A stretch of 64,000 nt of DNA from Terrimonas sp. (lineage in GTDB: Bacteria; Bacteroidota; Bacteroidia; Chitinophagales; Chitinophagaceae): positions 226,166-290,165 of the forward strand of contig WGMO01000011.1 in NCBI GenBank assembly GCA_016125075.1, given 5' to 3'. This document shows, in pieces, positions 53,514 to 63,894 of the stretch; within the stretch, counting starts at the first letter, position 1; every line of letters starts with the position of its first letter. The notes under the pieces are model-generated. The model was not told where the DNA came from and ran no database searches. It was given only the letters and a program-made list of their open reading frames with translations. The translations under genes and the position numbers were made by a program.

Positions 53514-53536
53514 TTTTGAATTCTCATTTGCTGGTA

Positions 53537-53565
53537 CGAAATTAGCATGTGTTTTTATTACACAA
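53537..53565 (-). promoter_or_regulatory. Promoter of the candidate small RNA
   Basis: Minus strand: TTG (53563-53565) followed by 18 bases and TAATTTCG (53537-53544), seven of eight matches to the TAnnTTTG element. Expected start is around 53530. Only 170 bases lie between it and the terminator, and no gene of normal length lies between. Confidence 0.55.
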
Positions 53566-53657
53566 GAATCAATTTACCGGGGATTTAATTACGTCAAAAA
53601 CTAAAATGAATAGTTAAAACCCTTGCCAGCATTGAGTTTCAGAAAATTTTTTCCATT

Positions 53658-55202
53658 ATGCCCAACCGTTTTTCCGATGCTTTATTTCAACTGATCCGGT
53701 CGTTGGAGAAGTCAGAAAAGAGGCATTTTAAACTATATATCAACAGAAGTTCTTCCAACCAGGACTTGAAAATCGTAAAGCTGTTTGACGCGCTCGACAA
53801 ATTATCCGAGTATGATGAGGATGTTTTGCTGAAAAAGCTGAGCCCTATCACGAAACAACAGCTCTATAACCTAAAAACCCATCTCTACAAACAATTGCTG
53901 GCCAGCCTGCGTTTGCTCAAAACCCATGAAAATATTGATCTCCAGCTGAGTGAACACCTTGACCATGCAAGGCTGCTGTACAACAAGGGTTTAAAAATAC
54001 AGGCGCTCCGCATCCTGGAAAGGGCGAAGGAACTGGCCAAATCCAACCAGAAATTCAATACCCTTGTGCAACTGCTTTCCTTGGAGAAAAAGATCGAGAC
54101 CCTTCATATCACGAGAAGTACCACCGATAAAACTGAACAGCTCACTAAAGAAGCCAACGATATCAGCGACCACGTGGTGAGGGTTACCAAGCTGTCCAAC
54201 CTGGCCCTCCTGCTCTATCGCTGGTATGTGATCAACGGGCATGCCCGGAATGTAGAGGATGAAAAAGATATCAGGGCCTATTTCAAAGAAAACCTGCCCA
54301 GGGATGTGAATGCCATCCATGGTTTTTATGAAAATCTTTATTTATACCAATCTTATTGCTGGTATGCCTTTATCCGGCAGGATTTCCTAATGTATTACCG
54401 TTACAGCCAGAAATGGGTAGACCTGTTCAGGGAAGATCCCCTGATGATCAAAGTAGAAACAGGACACTATGTAAAAGGGATGCATAACCTTCTGAATGCA
54501 CACTTTGATCTGCGCAATTTTAAAAAATTCGAGGAAACCCTCAACGCGTTCGAGGCATTTTCGAAAACACCCGAGGCGGAAAGCCATGATAACTTCAGAA
54601 CACATACTTCCATTTACATCAACAGCGCCAAACTGAATTTACACCTGATGAGGGGTACTTTCAGGGAAGGGCTGGCCCTGATCCCCGAGATAGAAGAGAA
54701 ACTGAGTGAGTATGCACTTTTTGTCGACCAGCACCGTATCCTTGTGTTTAACTACAAGATCGCCACATTATATTTTGGCAGTGGCGACTATGCCAAATGT
54801 ATCGATTACCTCCAACTGATCATCAACAACAATGTTGATTTACGATACGACCTGCAGTGTTATGCACGTCTCATGCATATGATGTCGCATTATGAAATGG
54901 GGAATTTAGATATCATGGAATCCCTGATAAAATCAGTTTTCCGTTTCATGGCCAAAATGAAAAACCTCACCGTTGTGGAAGAGGAGATGTTCCGCTTTCT
55001 CAGGCATTCCTTTAACCTTTCCCCCCACAAACTGAAACCCGAACTGGAAAAATTCCTCGACAAGATCAAACACCTTGAAAAAAACCGTTTCGAGACCCGT
55101 GCATTTGCCTATCTCGATATCATCTCCTGGGTGGAAAGCAAGGTGCAGGGTAAAACGATGGCAGAGATCATCTACCAGAAATACAGGAAAAGCAAACGAT
55201 AA
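53658..55202 (+). CDS. Helical-repeat protein of unknown function
   Basis: A 514-residue all-alpha protein without signal peptide or membrane segments. The start MPNRFSDALFQLIRSLEKSE and paired helices such as LHLMRGTFREGLALIPEIEEK and IATLYFGSGDYAKCIDYLQL give a TPR-like solenoid across the protein. No catalytic motif. It is of a type conserved among Bacteroidota; the function is not known. It stands alone, with a 131-base gap to the WG-repeat gene. Confidence 0.75.
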   Translation: MPNRFSDALFQLIRSLEKSEKRHFKLYINRSSSNQDLKIVKLFDALDKLSEYDEDVLLKKLSPITKQQLYNLKTHLYKQLLASLRLLKTHENIDLQLSEHLDHARLLYNKGLKIQALRILERAKELAKSNQKFNTLVQLLSLEKKIETLHITRSTTDKTEQLTKEANDISDHVVRVTKLSNLALLLYRWYVINGHARNVEDEKDIRAYFKENLPRDVNAIHGFYENLYLYQSYCWYAFIRQDFLMYYRYSQKWVDLFREDPLMIKVETGHYVKGMHNLLNAHFDLRNFKKFEETLNAFEAFSKTPEAESHDNFRTHTSIYINSAKLNLHLMRGTFREGLALIPEIEEKLSEYALFVDQHRILVFNYKIATLYFGSGDYAKCIDYLQLIINNNVDLRYDLQCYARLMHMMSHYEMGNLDIMESLIKSVFRFMAKMKNLTVVEEEMFRFLRHSFNLSPHKLKPELEKFLDKIKHLEKNRFETRAFAYLDIISWVESKVQGKTMAEIIYQKYRKSKR

Positions 55203-55333
55203 CCTGTTTTAGCAGCCTTATAGAAAAAGGAACCAAAATCATCTTCACCCGTGCCGGAAATCATAATTGTTTGCAGTTTACCGGGGTAATTTGAGATGGT
55301 CATATTTCATTCTTCACTTAAAAAAAGGTTAAG

Positions 55334-55918
55334 ATGAAAAAGTATTTTGCAATCCTGCTGGCATTTTGGGTCAGTGCCGCATATGGTCAGAACTGGGCCA
55401 GGCAATATGATCATGTGAATGATTTTCACAATGGTCTTGCGGTGGTGGAAAAAGACGGGAAACACGGGTTTGTCAACGAAAACGGGAAATTAGTGATCCC
55501 CCTCAAATTTGAGGAAAGCCTTGGTTTTAATGAGGGGCTGGCGGCCGTCAGACTAAATTATAAATGGGGTTTTATCGATACCCTCGGCAATGAAGTGATC
55601 CCCTGTACTTACCAGGAAGTGTTCTCCTTTAATGAGGGCCTGGCCATTGTGGAAAAAAACGAAAAATATGGCTTTATCAATAAAGAAGGGAAAATGAAAG
55701 TTCCCGTTTCCTTTGATTATGCCGAAAATTTTACGGAAGGGCTTGCAGCGGTCAGCAATGACAAGGGCTTATGGGGTTTTATCAACCCCGAGGGCAGGAT
55801 GGTGATTGGTTTCCAGTACAGCTATGCAAAATCATTTTCCGGAGGGGAAGCCAAAGTCATGAAAGGGGGGAAATGGATGTATATTAACAAAGAGAATAAA
55901 GTGCTCCGGGAGGAATAA
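55334..55918 (+). CDS. Exported WG-repeat protein
   Basis: A 194-residue protein with a signal peptide (YFAILLAFWVSAAYGQ). Five WG-type repeats follow: GLAVVEKDGKHGFVNENGK, GLAAVRLNYKWGFIDTLGN, GLAIVEKNEKYGFINKEGK, GLAAVSNDKGLWGFINPEGR and a last KVMKGGKWMYINKENK, each about 45 residues with a central W/Y/H-G-F. WG repeats are thought to be beta-propeller-like and bind other proteins or glycans. Likely periplasmic. Start ATG 55334 has a GGTTAAG sequence just upstream. Confidence 0.9.
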   Translation: MKKYFAILLAFWVSAAYGQNWARQYDHVNDFHNGLAVVEKDGKHGFVNENGKLVIPLKFEESLGFNEGLAAVRLNYKWGFIDTLGNEVIPCTYQEVFSFNEGLAIVEKNEKYGFINKEGKMKVPVSFDYAENFTEGLAAVSNDKGLWGFINPEGRMVIGFQYSYAKSFSGGEAKVMKGGKWMYINKENKVLREE

Positions 55919-55923
55919 CCCGT

Positions 55924-56163
55924 TTATTCTTTAAATGTCTTTTCCATGCTTTTCCCGATAGCATAGCCAAGGGCGGCGCCAACCACCGCACAAATCACCA
56001 GAACAATAATATTCGTCCCCGCTGCCATTAATCCTATGATGACGGCAAAAACCGCCATCAGTACCGACCAAATAAGATGGCCGCTGAGTTTTTGTTTGGG
56101 TGCAGTGCTCAGGCCCTGTTGCTGGTGATGATGGTGTCCTTTTCTTTTACGGCTGTTTGGCAT
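55924..56163 (-). CDS. Small membrane protein with glycine-rich hydrophobic segments
   Basis: A 79-residue protein. A basic, His-rich N-terminus (RKRKGHHHHQQQG) is followed by two adjoining hydrophobic segments (LIWSVLMAVFAVIIGLMAAG and IIVLVICAVVGAALGYAIG); the second has small-residue spacing as in glycine-zipper proteins. No known family recognised. It lies convergent to the WG-repeat gene (5 bases) and 42 bases downstream of the icmF gene on the same strand. Confidence 0.6.
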   Translation of the reverse strand: MPNSRKRKGHHHHQQQGLSTAPKQKLSGHLIWSVLMAVFAVIIGLMAAGTNIIVLVICAVVGAALGYAIGKSMEKTFKE

Positions 56164-56205
56164 ATAGTATCAATTAAGTAACAACACAAAATTATCGAAT
56201 TACCA

Positions 56206-59200
56206 TCACATATTACGGCGGTATTGCCCACCCACTTCATATAATGCATGTGTGATCTGCCCGAGCGAACAGTATTTTACAGTTTCCATCAGTATTTCAA
56301 AAATATTATTGTTCTCAATGGCAGCTCTCTTTAGTTGTTCAAGCATTTCTGCAGACCGTTTTTCATTCCGTTTCCAGAATGCTTTCAGGTTCTGTATCTG
56401 CAGCTCTTTTTCATCCTGGGTACTCCTGATCACTTCACCGGGTAAAATAGTAGGGCTTCCCTGCTTATTCAAAAACGTATTCACCCCCACAATCGGTAAT
56501 TCACCTGTGTGTTTCAGGTGTTCGTAATGCAGGCTTTCTTCCTGGATCTTATTACGCTGATACATCCTTTCCATGGCACCCAGCACCCCTCCCCGTTCCG
56601 TTAACCGGTCAAACTCCGCCAACACGGCTTCCTCCACCAGGTCGGTCAGTTCCTCGATCAGGAATGAACCCTGGTTGGGGTTTTCATTTTTGGCAGTGCC
56701 CAGTTCCCTGTTGATGATCAGCTGGATGGCCATCGCCCTCCTCACACTTTCTTCGGTAGGGGTAGTGATAGCCTCATCATAGGCATTGGTATGCAAAGAA
56801 TTACAATTATCGTAGATAGCATACAGGGCCTGCAGTGTTGTTCGAATATCATTGAAATCAATTTCCTGCGCATGCAGACTCCTGCCGGAAGTCTGGATAT
56901 GGTATTTCAGCATCTGGCTGCGCTTATTCGCCTTGTATTTATATTTCATGGCTTTCGCCCAGATACGCCGGGCCACCCGGCCGATCACACTGTATTCGGG
57001 GTCCATACCATTGCTGAAGAAAAAGGAAAGATTGGGTGCAAAATCATCGATTGCCATCCCCCGGCTCAGGTAATACTCCACATAGGTAAATCCGTTTGAC
57101 AAAGTAAATGCCAATTGTGTTATAGGGTTGGCGCCTGCTTCGGCAATATGATATCCACTGATACTGACACTGTAAAAGTTTCTGATCTGGTTTTCGATAA
57201 AATAGGCCTGAACGTCACCCATCAGTTTGAGGGCAAACTCGGTGGAAAAGATGCAGGTATTCTGTGCCTGGTCTTCTTTCAGGATATCCGCCTGTACGGT
57301 TCCCCTTACCTGTTGCAAAGCCTGTTGCTTGCATTCCTCGTAAACCGCTTTGGGCAAAACCTCATCACCACTGCATCCCAGCAGCCTGAGGCCGAGGCCG
57401 TCGTTTCCTTCGGGCAGGCGTTCCGGAGATGAGGGGTTGTAATAACAGGGTTTATTAAGGGACTTATATTTTAGTTTTAATATTTTTTTAACCTCTTCCC
57501 ATTTGTTGTGTGCGGTGATCCATTTTTCACACTGCTGATCAATGGCGGCATTCATGAAAAAGGCCAGCAGGATGGGGGCAGGTCCATTGATCGTCATGGA
57601 TACGGAGGTCTTGGGATCACAGAGATCAAAACCACTGTACAATTTTTTGGCGTCGTCTACGGTAGCAATACTCACCCCGCTGTTGCCCACTTTGCCATAA
57701 ATGTCGGGCCGGCTGTCAGGATCTTCTCCATACAGGGTAACGCTGTCGAATGCGGTCGATAACCTTTTTGCCGGTTGGCCCAATGAAACATAATGGAAGC
57801 GTTTATTCGTTCTTTCCGGGCCCCCTTCGCCTGCAAACATCCTTGTGGGGTCCTCCCCCTCCCGTTTTAAGGGGAAAACGCCTGCCGTAAAGGGAAAATG
57901 ACCGGGTGCATTTTCCTGTGCCTGCCATTTCAAAATATCGCCCCAGTCCCTGTACCTGGGCAATATCACCTTCCTGATCCTGGTGCCGCTCAGGCTTTGG
58001 GTGGTCATGGGTTGACGGATGATCTTATCACGGACCTTATACTCAAAAAAGGATTTTTCATATTCCTTCAGTTTCTCCGGCCAGTTCAGGATGAGCTTTC
58101 GGCTTACCGGTGTCAATTGATCATAATAAAAATCGATCTGTTGCTGGATGGTGTCCAGCAATTCATTTTCAACCTTACCCTGTAAGGTTTCCTTTGTGCC
58201 CTCAAGCTGGTAGAGCTTACTGGCAATGGCCGACTGGTCTTCTACAAGCTGGTCATAATCCCTGATGGTTGTGGTGATCTCGCTCAGGTAACGAACCCTT
58301 GCCGAAGGGATAATGGCTGGCGAAAACTTGGCCGTGGTGCCCATCCGGTAATTGCCAAAAGAAATATTGAGTTTATCCTGTATGGCTTTCAGTAATAATT
58401 GAAACAAATGATTGATACCGTCATCATTAAACTTACTGGCCATCGTACCGATGACCGGGATCTCCTCATCCTTAACAGCAAATAATTTATGGTTCCGTTT
58501 ATATTGCTTTCTTACATCCGCCAGGGCATCCAGCGCACCGGCCTTATCAAACTTATTGATGGCGATCACATCAGCATAATCAAGCATATTGATCTTTTCC
58601 AACTGGGTCGCAGCTCCATATTCAGGAGTCATCACATAGAGACTGATATCACAATAGTTCAAAATACTGGCATCACTCTGACCTACCCCCGCACTTTCCA
58701 GAACGATAAAATCAAAACCAGCTTCCTTACAAATGTCTATGGCGTCCTGAACGTGTTCGCTCAGGGCCTTATCGCTTTCCCGGGTTGCCAGGCTCCGCAT
58801 ATAAGCCCGGGGATGTGCAATGGCATTCATCCTGATCCTGTCACCCAACAATGCGCCCCCTGTCTTTTTCTTACTGGGGTCCACAGAAATAACGGCGATG
58901 GTCTTATCTGAAAAATTTTGCAGAAAGCGACGCAGGATTTCATCAGTTACGGAAGATTTCCCTGCTCCCCCGGTTCCGGTGATACCCAGCACGGGTATGG
59001 TCATTTCTGGTGGGGCAGAAACTGCTCCGGGTAAATCATTTTCTGCATTGGTGATCTTCCTTGCTACCTTCCTCACATCCTTCACTTCGCCAAGCCCCAT
59101 GGCGCCTGAATATTCCGGATTACCATTTAACCGGGTATCACATTTCCTGATAACGTCTTCAATCATCCCTTCCAGTCCCATTTTCCGGCCATCATCAGGT

Positions 59201-59568
59201 GAATATATTTTGGTGATGCCATATTTATGCAGCTCTTCCATTTCCTGGGGAAGGATGGTCCCGCCGCCACCGCCAAATATTTTTATATGACCGCATCCAT
59301 TCTCCTCCAATAAGTCCTTCATGTACTTAAAGAATTCCACATGCCCCCCCTGGTAAGATGTGATGGCAATACCCTGCACATCTTCCTCGATCGCTGCTTC
59401 CACGATTTCCTTGACACTCCTGTTATGTCCCAGGTGTATGATTTCTGCCCCCAGGCTCTGCATGATGCGCCGCATGATATTAATAGCAGCATCATGACCA
59501 TCAAATAAACTGGCGGCTGTTACGATTCTAACCTTATTGGCCGGTGAATAGCTCATATACGATTTCAT
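56206..59568 (-). CDS. icmF: Fused isobutyryl-CoA mutase/GTPase (IcmF)
   Basis: A 1120-residue fusion in the order known for IcmF: B12-binding domain (about 12-145: [40 protein letters not shown]), MeaB-type GTPase (about 185-430: P-loop GTGGAGKS at 198-205, [24 protein letters not shown]) and mutase large domain (about 560-1120: [37 protein letters not shown]). It changes isobutyryl-CoA to n-butyryl-CoA with adenosylcobalamin; the GTPase protects and reloads the cofactor. Length matches the family. A divergent gap of 81 bases separates it from the kinase-RapZ gene. Confidence 0.97.
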   Translation of the reverse strand: MKSYMSYSPANKVRIVTAASLFDGHDAAINIMRRIMQSLGAEIIHLGHNRSVKEIVEAAIEEDVQGIAITSYQGGHVEFFKYMKDLLEENGCGHIKIFGGGGGTILPQEMEELHKYGITKIYSPDDGRKMGLEGMIEDVIRKCDTRLNGNPEYSGAMGLGEVKDVRKVARKITNAENDLPGAVSAPPEMTIPVLGITGTGGAGKSSVTDEILRRFLQNFSDKTIAVISVDPSKKKTGGALLGDRIRMNAIAHPRAYMRSLATRESDKALSEHVQDAIDICKEAGFDFIVLESAGVGQSDASILNYCDISLYVMTPEYGAATQLEKINMLDYADVIAINKFDKAGALDALADVRKQYKRNHKLFAVKDEEIPVIGTMASKFNDDGINHLFQLLLKAIQDKLNISFGNYRMGTTAKFSPAIIPSARVRYLSEITTTIRDYDQLVEDQSAIASKLYQLEGTKETLQGKVENELLDTIQQQIDFYYDQLTPVSRKLILNWPEKLKEYEKSFFEYKVRDKIIRQPMTTQSLSGTRIRKVILPRYRDWGDILKWQAQENAPGHFPFTAGVFPLKREGEDPTRMFAGEGGPERTNKRFHYVSLGQPAKRLSTAFDSVTLYGEDPDSRPDIYGKVGNSGVSIATVDDAKKLYSGFDLCDPKTSVSMTINGPAPILLAFFMNAAIDQQCEKWITAHNKWEEVKKILKLKYKSLNKPCYYNPSSPERLPEGNDGLGLRLLGCSGDEVLPKAVYEECKQQALQQVRGTVQADILKEDQAQNTCIFSTEFALKLMGDVQAYFIENQIRNFYSVSISGYHIAEAGANPITQLAFTLSNGFTYVEYYLSRGMAIDDFAPNLSFFFSNGMDPEYSVIGRVARRIWAKAMKYKYKANKRSQMLKYHIQTSGRSLHAQEIDFNDIRTTLQALYAIYDNCNSLHTNAYDEAITTPTEESVRRAMAIQLIINRELGTAKNENPNQGSFLIEELTDLVEEAVLAEFDRLTERGGVLGAMERMYQRNKIQEESLHYEHLKHTGELPIVGVNTFLNKQGSPTILPGEVIRSTQDEKELQIQNLKAFWKRNEKRSAEMLEQLKRAAIENNNIFEILMETVKYCSLGQITHALYEVGGQYRRNM

Positions 59569-59649
59569 TTCAAAGGGATGACAAAGTTAGCTTAAAAAAC
59601 TAATGCCTGTTAGTAAGATCAACTTCCTCATTTCTACTACATTTGTAAG

Positions 59650-61098
59650 ATGCAGTTGGCGATTGATTCCATCAGGGAGCTATACAGGTTATGGCAGGGA
59701 AAAGAACCCGGGGGACTGGATGTCTTACCACAATCAGGAAGCGAGAGAAGGTACTTCCGGTTATACGGGGATCATGGATCTGTCATTGGCACTTATGGTT
59801 CCAATATTAAGGAAAATGAGACCTTTATCTATTTCTCCGAACAGTTCCGGAAAAAAGCCCTGGCCGCTCCCGAAATATTGATCGTGAGCCAGGATAAGAA
59901 GTTCTATTTACAACAGGACTTTGGTGATATTTCATTATTAAATATCCTCGAAGCAAAAGGATATACCCCCGAAGTTTATGCGCTTTTTAAAAAAAGCCTC
60001 GAAGCCCTTGCCCGCTTACAGGTAAAGGGCGATGAAGCAATGGACTATACCCGCTGCCTGACCAACACGGAATTCGGGAAACAGGCCATTATGGCTGACC
60101 TCCTTTATTTCAAATATTATTTCCTCGATGCCCTGCGAAAACCCTATGACAAACAAAAACTCATTGATGATTTTGAAGCCCTGAGCAATTACCTGACACA
60201 TACGGAATATAAATTTTTTATGTTCCGCGACTTCCAGAGCAGGAACATTATGATCAAAGACGATGAATCTGTTGGATTTATCGATTACCAGGGCGGCATG
60301 AAAGGAGCCCCCCAGTATGATGTGGCCAGTATGCTCTGGCAGGCGCGGGCAAATCTTCCCGACGAATGGAAAAACAGCCTGCTCCATGACTATATGAATT
60401 CATTTGAACAAATGACCGGCCACCCGGTTGACCGGAATATCTTCAGCACCCAATACAATGGATATGTATTGATCCGTTTATTACAGGTGCTGGGGGCCTA
60501 TGGTTTCCGGGGATTGTTTGAAAGAAAAGCTCATTTTCTGACCAGCATCCCCCTGGCCTTGAAAAACCTGCGATGGTTTATCGAAAACCAGCAAATCGGG
60601 ATTTCCGTTCCAGAGTTCCGGAAAGTGCTGGATATTTGTATTGATGATGAAATCATCAACCATTTCACACCTGTACAGGCCACCCCGGAAACACCGCTGC
60701 TTGTCAGGATCAACAGTTTTTCCTATAAGAAAGGGATACCCGAAGATAATGCAGGGAATGGAGGAGGATTTGTTTTTGATTGCCGCGCCATTCTCAACCC
60801 GGGAAGGATCGAAGTCTATAAAACACAAACCGGGCGGGATAAACCTGTCAAAGATTACCTTGAACAACAAACACGCATGCCCGAATTCCTGAACAGTGTT
60901 TTTGATATCGTGGATATCACGATAGAAGATTATATCAACAGAAAATTTGAAAACCTGGTGATCAGTTTTGGATGTACAGGTGGCCAGCACAGGAGTGTAT
61001 ACGCGGCAGATGCATTGGCCCGGCATCTCAGGAATAAATTCAAGGTGCCCATCCTGCTCCACCACCGGGAACAGGCCATCACCGAACAAAAAGGTTGA
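59650..61098 (+). CDS. AmgK-like sugar kinase fused to RapZ C-terminal domain
   Basis: A 482-residue fusion. Residues 1-330 form an APH-fold kinase: QSGSERRYFRL (nucleotide loop), FRDFQSRNIM with catalytic Asp 194 and Asn 199, and GFIDYQGGMKGAPQYDVASM with Asp 212. This pattern is that of AmgK, the anomeric MurNAc/GlcNAc kinase of peptidoglycan recycling. Residues about 352-475 match the RapZ C-terminal domain: INSFSYKKGIP, TGRDKPVKDYL and ISFGCTGGQHRSVYAADALA. In E. coli this domain binds GlcN6P and the small RNA GlmZ. The MurU-like gene starts two bases after its stop. The joint layout suggests sugar recycling tied to a sensing domain. Confidence 0.88.
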   Translation: MQLAIDSIRELYRLWQGKEPGGLDVLPQSGSERRYFRLYGDHGSVIGTYGSNIKENETFIYFSEQFRKKALAAPEILIVSQDKKFYLQQDFGDISLLNILEAKGYTPEVYALFKKSLEALARLQVKGDEAMDYTRCLTNTEFGKQAIMADLLYFKYYFLDALRKPYDKQKLIDDFEALSNYLTHTEYKFFMFRDFQSRNIMIKDDESVGFIDYQGGMKGAPQYDVASMLWQARANLPDEWKNSLLHDYMNSFEQMTGHPVDRNIFSTQYNGYVLIRLLQVLGAYGFRGLFERKAHFLTSIPLALKNLRWFIENQQIGISVPEFRKVLDICIDDEIINHFTPVQATPETPLLVRINSFSYKKGIPEDNAGNGGGFVFDCRAILNPGRIEVYKTQTGRDKPVKDYLEQQTRMPEFLNSVFDIVDITIEDYINRKFENLVISFGCTGGQHRSVYAADALARHLRNKFKVPILLHHREQAITEQKG

Positions 61099-61100
61099 AC

Positions 61101-61826
61101 ATGCAAGCAATGATATTCGCAGCCGGTTTAGGTACCCGTTTTAAACCCTGGACGGATCAGCACCCGAAAGCGCTGGCTGTCGTTAATGGTAAATCCCTGT
61201 TACAAAGAAATATCGAATACCTGAAGGAATATGGGATTACAAACCTTATTATCAATGTTCATCATTTTGCAGAACAGGTGAAAGAGGCTGTCAGGGAAAA
61301 TAAGGGCTGGGGAAGCCATATCAGCATCAGTGACGAATCGGGTGAATTACTGGAAACCGGGGGCGGATTGCTGAAAGCAAAACCCTTTTTCAAGGAAGGA
61401 CAAAAATTTATGACCTGCAATGCAGATATTCTTACCGACCTGGACCTGCACCGGCTTATTGCATTTCATGAAAAGAACAAACCACTGATTTCATTTGGCA
61501 TTACCAACCGGGTGACCTCCCGCTATTTATTGTTCGACAAGGATATGCGGTTATGCGGATGGCGCAATACAAAGACCGGGGAAGAAAAAATCAGCATCCC
61601 GCAAAAAGGGTTGGTGCCGATGGCATACAGCACCATCGCCCTATTTGAATACAAGGTGTTTGATCTGATGGAAGCGGCTGGTTTCAAAGGCAAGTTTTCG
61701 TTGGTGGATGTTTACCTGGAACTGGCGAAAGACCAGCTTATCATGGGTTTTGATCATTCCGGCGACCGGTTTGTAGATGTTGGAAAAACTGAAAGTATTG
61801 GATTGGCCGCTTCAATATTTACATAA
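61101..61826 (+). CDS. MurU-like nucleotidyltransferase
   Basis: A 241-residue protein from the ATG at 61101 (a TTG at 61095 would overlap the upstream stop). Nucleotide loop [20 protein letters not shown] with the conserved Lys, [37 protein letters not shown], and [11 protein letters not shown] with the metal Asp. The block [15 protein letters not shown] matches MurU, which makes UDP-MurNAc from MurNAc-1-phosphate after AmgK. Placed just behind the AmgK-like kinase, so a two-step salvage path is likely. A different hexose-1-phosphate cannot be excluded. Confidence 0.88.
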   Translation: MQAMIFAAGLGTRFKPWTDQHPKALAVVNGKSLLQRNIEYLKEYGITNLIINVHHFAEQVKEAVRENKGWGSHISISDESGELLETGGGLLKAKPFFKEGQKFMTCNADILTDLDLHRLIAFHEKNKPLISFGITNRVTSRYLLFDKDMRLCGWRNTKTGEEKISIPQKGLVPMAYSTIALFEYKVFDLMEAAGFKGKFSLVDVYLELAKDQLIMGFDHSGDRFVDVGKTESIGLAASIFT

Positions 61827-61906
61827 CTTTTACAGGAATTCCATCAACGCCTGACAACTATTTCTCAACTTCGTATATCTATCTATTGTTTTATCAAATA
61901 CAAAAT

Positions 61907-63853
61907 ATGAAAAAAATAATCTTGACCCTTTCGGGAATTCTATTCCTGTTCATAGGGTTTGCACAGGATTCAAAGTTCAACCAGCACGATGCCTTTAACC
62001 CTCAATTTTATCCCTACCCCGGAAATGATTTTCGCAGTGCCAGTGGTGAACCGGGACCCAAGTACTGGCAGAATCATGTAAACTATACCATCAGCAGCAC
62101 CCTGAACCCCGACAATCATTCCGTGCAGGGCAAGGTCCAGATCACCTATACCAATAACAGTCCGGATATCATGAAATTTCTCTGGTTGCAGCTTGATCAG
62201 AATATTTACAGGAAGGACTCCCGCGGAACCGCCACTACTACACAGGCGGGGGGTCGATGGGCAAACGCCGCTTTTACCGATGGAGATGTAATCCAATCAA
62301 TAAGTGTCATGAAAGACGGGCAAACCTACACTCCTAAGTTTAATGTTTCAGATACCCGCATGCAGGTGTGGCTGGATAAGCCCCTGGCCGGGAACGGGCA
62401 ATCCATCAGTTTATCCATTGACTTTGGATTCACCATCCCGGAATACGGCACCGACCGGATGGGCCGTGTAAACACCAAAAACGGATGGGTGTATGAAGTG
62501 GCGCAATGGTTCCCCCGTATGTGTGTCTATGATGATATCCAGGGTTGGAATACCTTACCCTACCTGGGACAGGGCGAGTTCTACCTGGAATATGGGGATA
62601 TCGATTATAGTGTTACCGCTCCATCCGATCTTATTGTTGTGGGTTCCGGCGAACTGGTAAATCCTGCTGAATGTATGACCAGTGAACAATTAAACAGGTG
62701 GAACGAGGCCAAAAACAGCGATAAGACCGTAACGATCCGTGGAGAAAAAGAAGTCACAAAAAAGAACTCAAGACCTGCACAACCAAACTGCACCTGGCAT
62801 TTCAAGATCCAAAACACCAGGGATGTTGCCTGGGCCGCCTCAAAAGCATTTGTCTGGGATGCGGCGAGGATTAATTTACCCAGCGGGAAAAAATCAATGG
62901 CCGTTAGTGCCTATCCTGTTGAAAGCATCAAAAAAAATGGGTGGCAGCGCTCCACAGAGTTTACAAAGGCTGCCATCGAGCATTATTCCAATAAATGGTA
63001 TGAATTCCCTTACCCGGCTGCTACCAATGTAGCGGGGATCGTGGGCGGAATGGAATATCCCGGAATTGTATTTTGCAGTTACCGGTCAGCAGGTGCCGGT
63101 CTTTGGGGTGTCACTGATCATGAATTCGGTCACACCTGGTTCCCGATGATCGTGGGGAGTAATGAAAGAAAATATGCCTGGATGGATGAGGGTTTCAACA
63201 CCTTTATCAATGGCCTTTCCACCAAGGCTTTCAATAATGGTGAATTTGCCGATGCCAGTTTTTTCCCCGGTGATATGACAAAATATGTGTTCAACGACAA
63301 AATGGACGTTCTCTTCAACCAACCGGATGTGATCGGGCAAAACAATCTGGGTGTGGCGGCCTATTTAAAACCCGGGATGATGCTGGATGCCCTTCGGGAT
63401 GTTGTGCTGGGACCCGAAAGATTCGACGCGGCCTTCAGGGAATATGTGAGCCGGTGGGCTTTTAAACATCCCACACCATGGGATTTCTTTCATACCATTG
63501 AAAATGTATCCGGTGAAGATCTTGGATGGTTCTGGAGGGCCTGGGTGTTCAATAACTGGAAACTCGACCAGTCGGTAAAAGAAGTTAAATATGTGAAGAA
63601 TGACCCCTCAAAAGGTGCCAATATCACGATAGAAAATCTTGAGCAGATGGCGATGCCGGTCACGGTTCTCGTAAAAGAAGAGAATGGCAATGAACAAACC
63701 ATCCAGCTGCCGGTAGAAGTCTGGCAACGCGGACCAAAATGGACGTTCAATGTACCCACCACGAGTAAGATTACCGAGGTGGTGCTGGATCCTGACAAAA
63801 AATTACCCGATATCAACAGGGATAACAATAAAATGCCCGAAAAAGGATTTTAA
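61907..63853 (+). CDS. Exported M1-family metallopeptidase
   Basis: A 648-residue protein from the ATG at 61907 (a TTG at 61886 is in frame but less likely). Signal peptide [17 protein letters not shown]. The gluzincin motif [10 protein letters not shown] (zinc His 405, His 409, Glu 406) with the third ligand Glu 428 in [12 protein letters not shown]. The [12 protein letters not shown] block is the GxMEN-type exopeptidase motif in the form GGMEYPG, which differs from typical aminopeptidases (GGMEN). The N-terminal part is the beta-sandwich of M1 enzymes ([20 protein letters not shown]). Likely periplasmic aminopeptidase. Followed by a hairpin terminator. Confidence 0.93.
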   Translation: MKKIILTLSGILFLFIGFAQDSKFNQHDAFNPQFYPYPGNDFRSASGEPGPKYWQNHVNYTISSTLNPDNHSVQGKVQITYTNNSPDIMKFLWLQLDQNIYRKDSRGTATTTQAGGRWANAAFTDGDVIQSISVMKDGQTYTPKFNVSDTRMQVWLDKPLAGNGQSISLSIDFGFTIPEYGTDRMGRVNTKNGWVYEVAQWFPRMCVYDDIQGWNTLPYLGQGEFYLEYGDIDYSVTAPSDLIVVGSGELVNPAECMTSEQLNRWNEAKNSDKTVTIRGEKEVTKKNSRPAQPNCTWHFKIQNTRDVAWAASKAFVWDAARINLPSGKKSMAVSAYPVESIKKNGWQRSTEFTKAAIEHYSNKWYEFPYPAATNVAGIVGGMEYPGIVFCSYRSAGAGLWGVTDHEFGHTWFPMIVGSNERKYAWMDEGFNTFINGLSTKAFNNGEFADASFFPGDMTKYVFNDKMDVLFNQPDVIGQNNLGVAAYLKPGMMLDALRDVVLGPERFDAAFREYVSRWAFKHPTPWDFFHTIENVSGEDLGWFWRAWVFNNWKLDQSVKEVKYVKNDPSKGANITIENLEQMAMPVTVLVKEENGNEQTIQLPVEVWQRGPKWTFNVPTTSKITEVVLDPDKKLPDINRDNNKMPEKGF

Positions 63854-63862
63854 TGATGCAAA

Positions 63863-63894
63863 AAAGAGGCTGTCCAAAAAGGGGCAGCCTCTTT
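63863..63894 (+). terminator. Hairpin terminator after the M1 peptidase gene
   Basis: AAAGAGGCTG (63863-63872) and CAGCCTCTTT (63885-63894) form a perfect 10-base stem, extended inside by the near-pairing of TCC with GGGG. It begins 10 bases after the stop codon. The trailing T-run is weak (CAGTTTTC), so termination on the plus strand is likely but not certain. Confidence 0.75.

Larger units (their letters stand above)
53372..53530 (-). ncRNA. Candidate small RNA with three motif copies
   Basis: Minus-strand transcript from about 53530 to the T-run at 53372. It is framed by a promoter (TTG-18 bases-TAATTTCG) and a strong hairpin terminator. Inside, a 15-base perfect direct repeat (53405-53419 and 53499-53513 on the plus strand) and a third imperfect copy (53479-53497) share the pattern GCAAG-ATCGT-AGAGGC on the minus strand. 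A 7-base stem AAATGAG/CTCATTT (53523-53529 with 53473-53479) and a hairpin AAACTTA-CTTC-TAAGTTT (53428-53445) are also visible. It resembles no RNA family I recognise. An ordered set of protein-binding sites is the alternative. Confidence 0.6.
53309..53657. other. 349-base gap between GH3 and helical-repeat genes
   Basis: This stretch has no coding region of normal size. It holds a candidate small-RNA gene on the minus strand (promoter, body with three motif copies, terminator), described separately. No plus-strand terminator after the GH3 gene is convincing; only an imperfect AT-rich inverted repeat is seen near 53319-53340. No clear promoter is visible for the gene at 53658. Confidence 0.8.

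Noticed and set aside
58489..59290. Open frames of 140 and 156 codons on the plus strand within icmF
   Set aside because: They overlap a conserved GTPase/B12 region read on the minus strand and lack protein-like features.
56206..59568. Loss of the B12-binding Gly (DGHDAA in place of DxHxxG) as a defect in IcmF
   Set aside because: The rest of the B12 domain and the GGGGGT block are intact and I recall this variant in IcmF proteins of related bacteria, so it is probably normal for the family.
59582..59589. TAACTTTG (minus strand) as promoter of icmF
   Set aside because: Matches the -7 element but lacks a -33 TTG and would leave a leader of only a few bases.
60481..61110. A 209-codon minus-strand open frame opposite the kinase-RapZ gene
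   Set aside because: It lies opposite a well-supported coding region, shows no family motif and no start context; a shadow frame.
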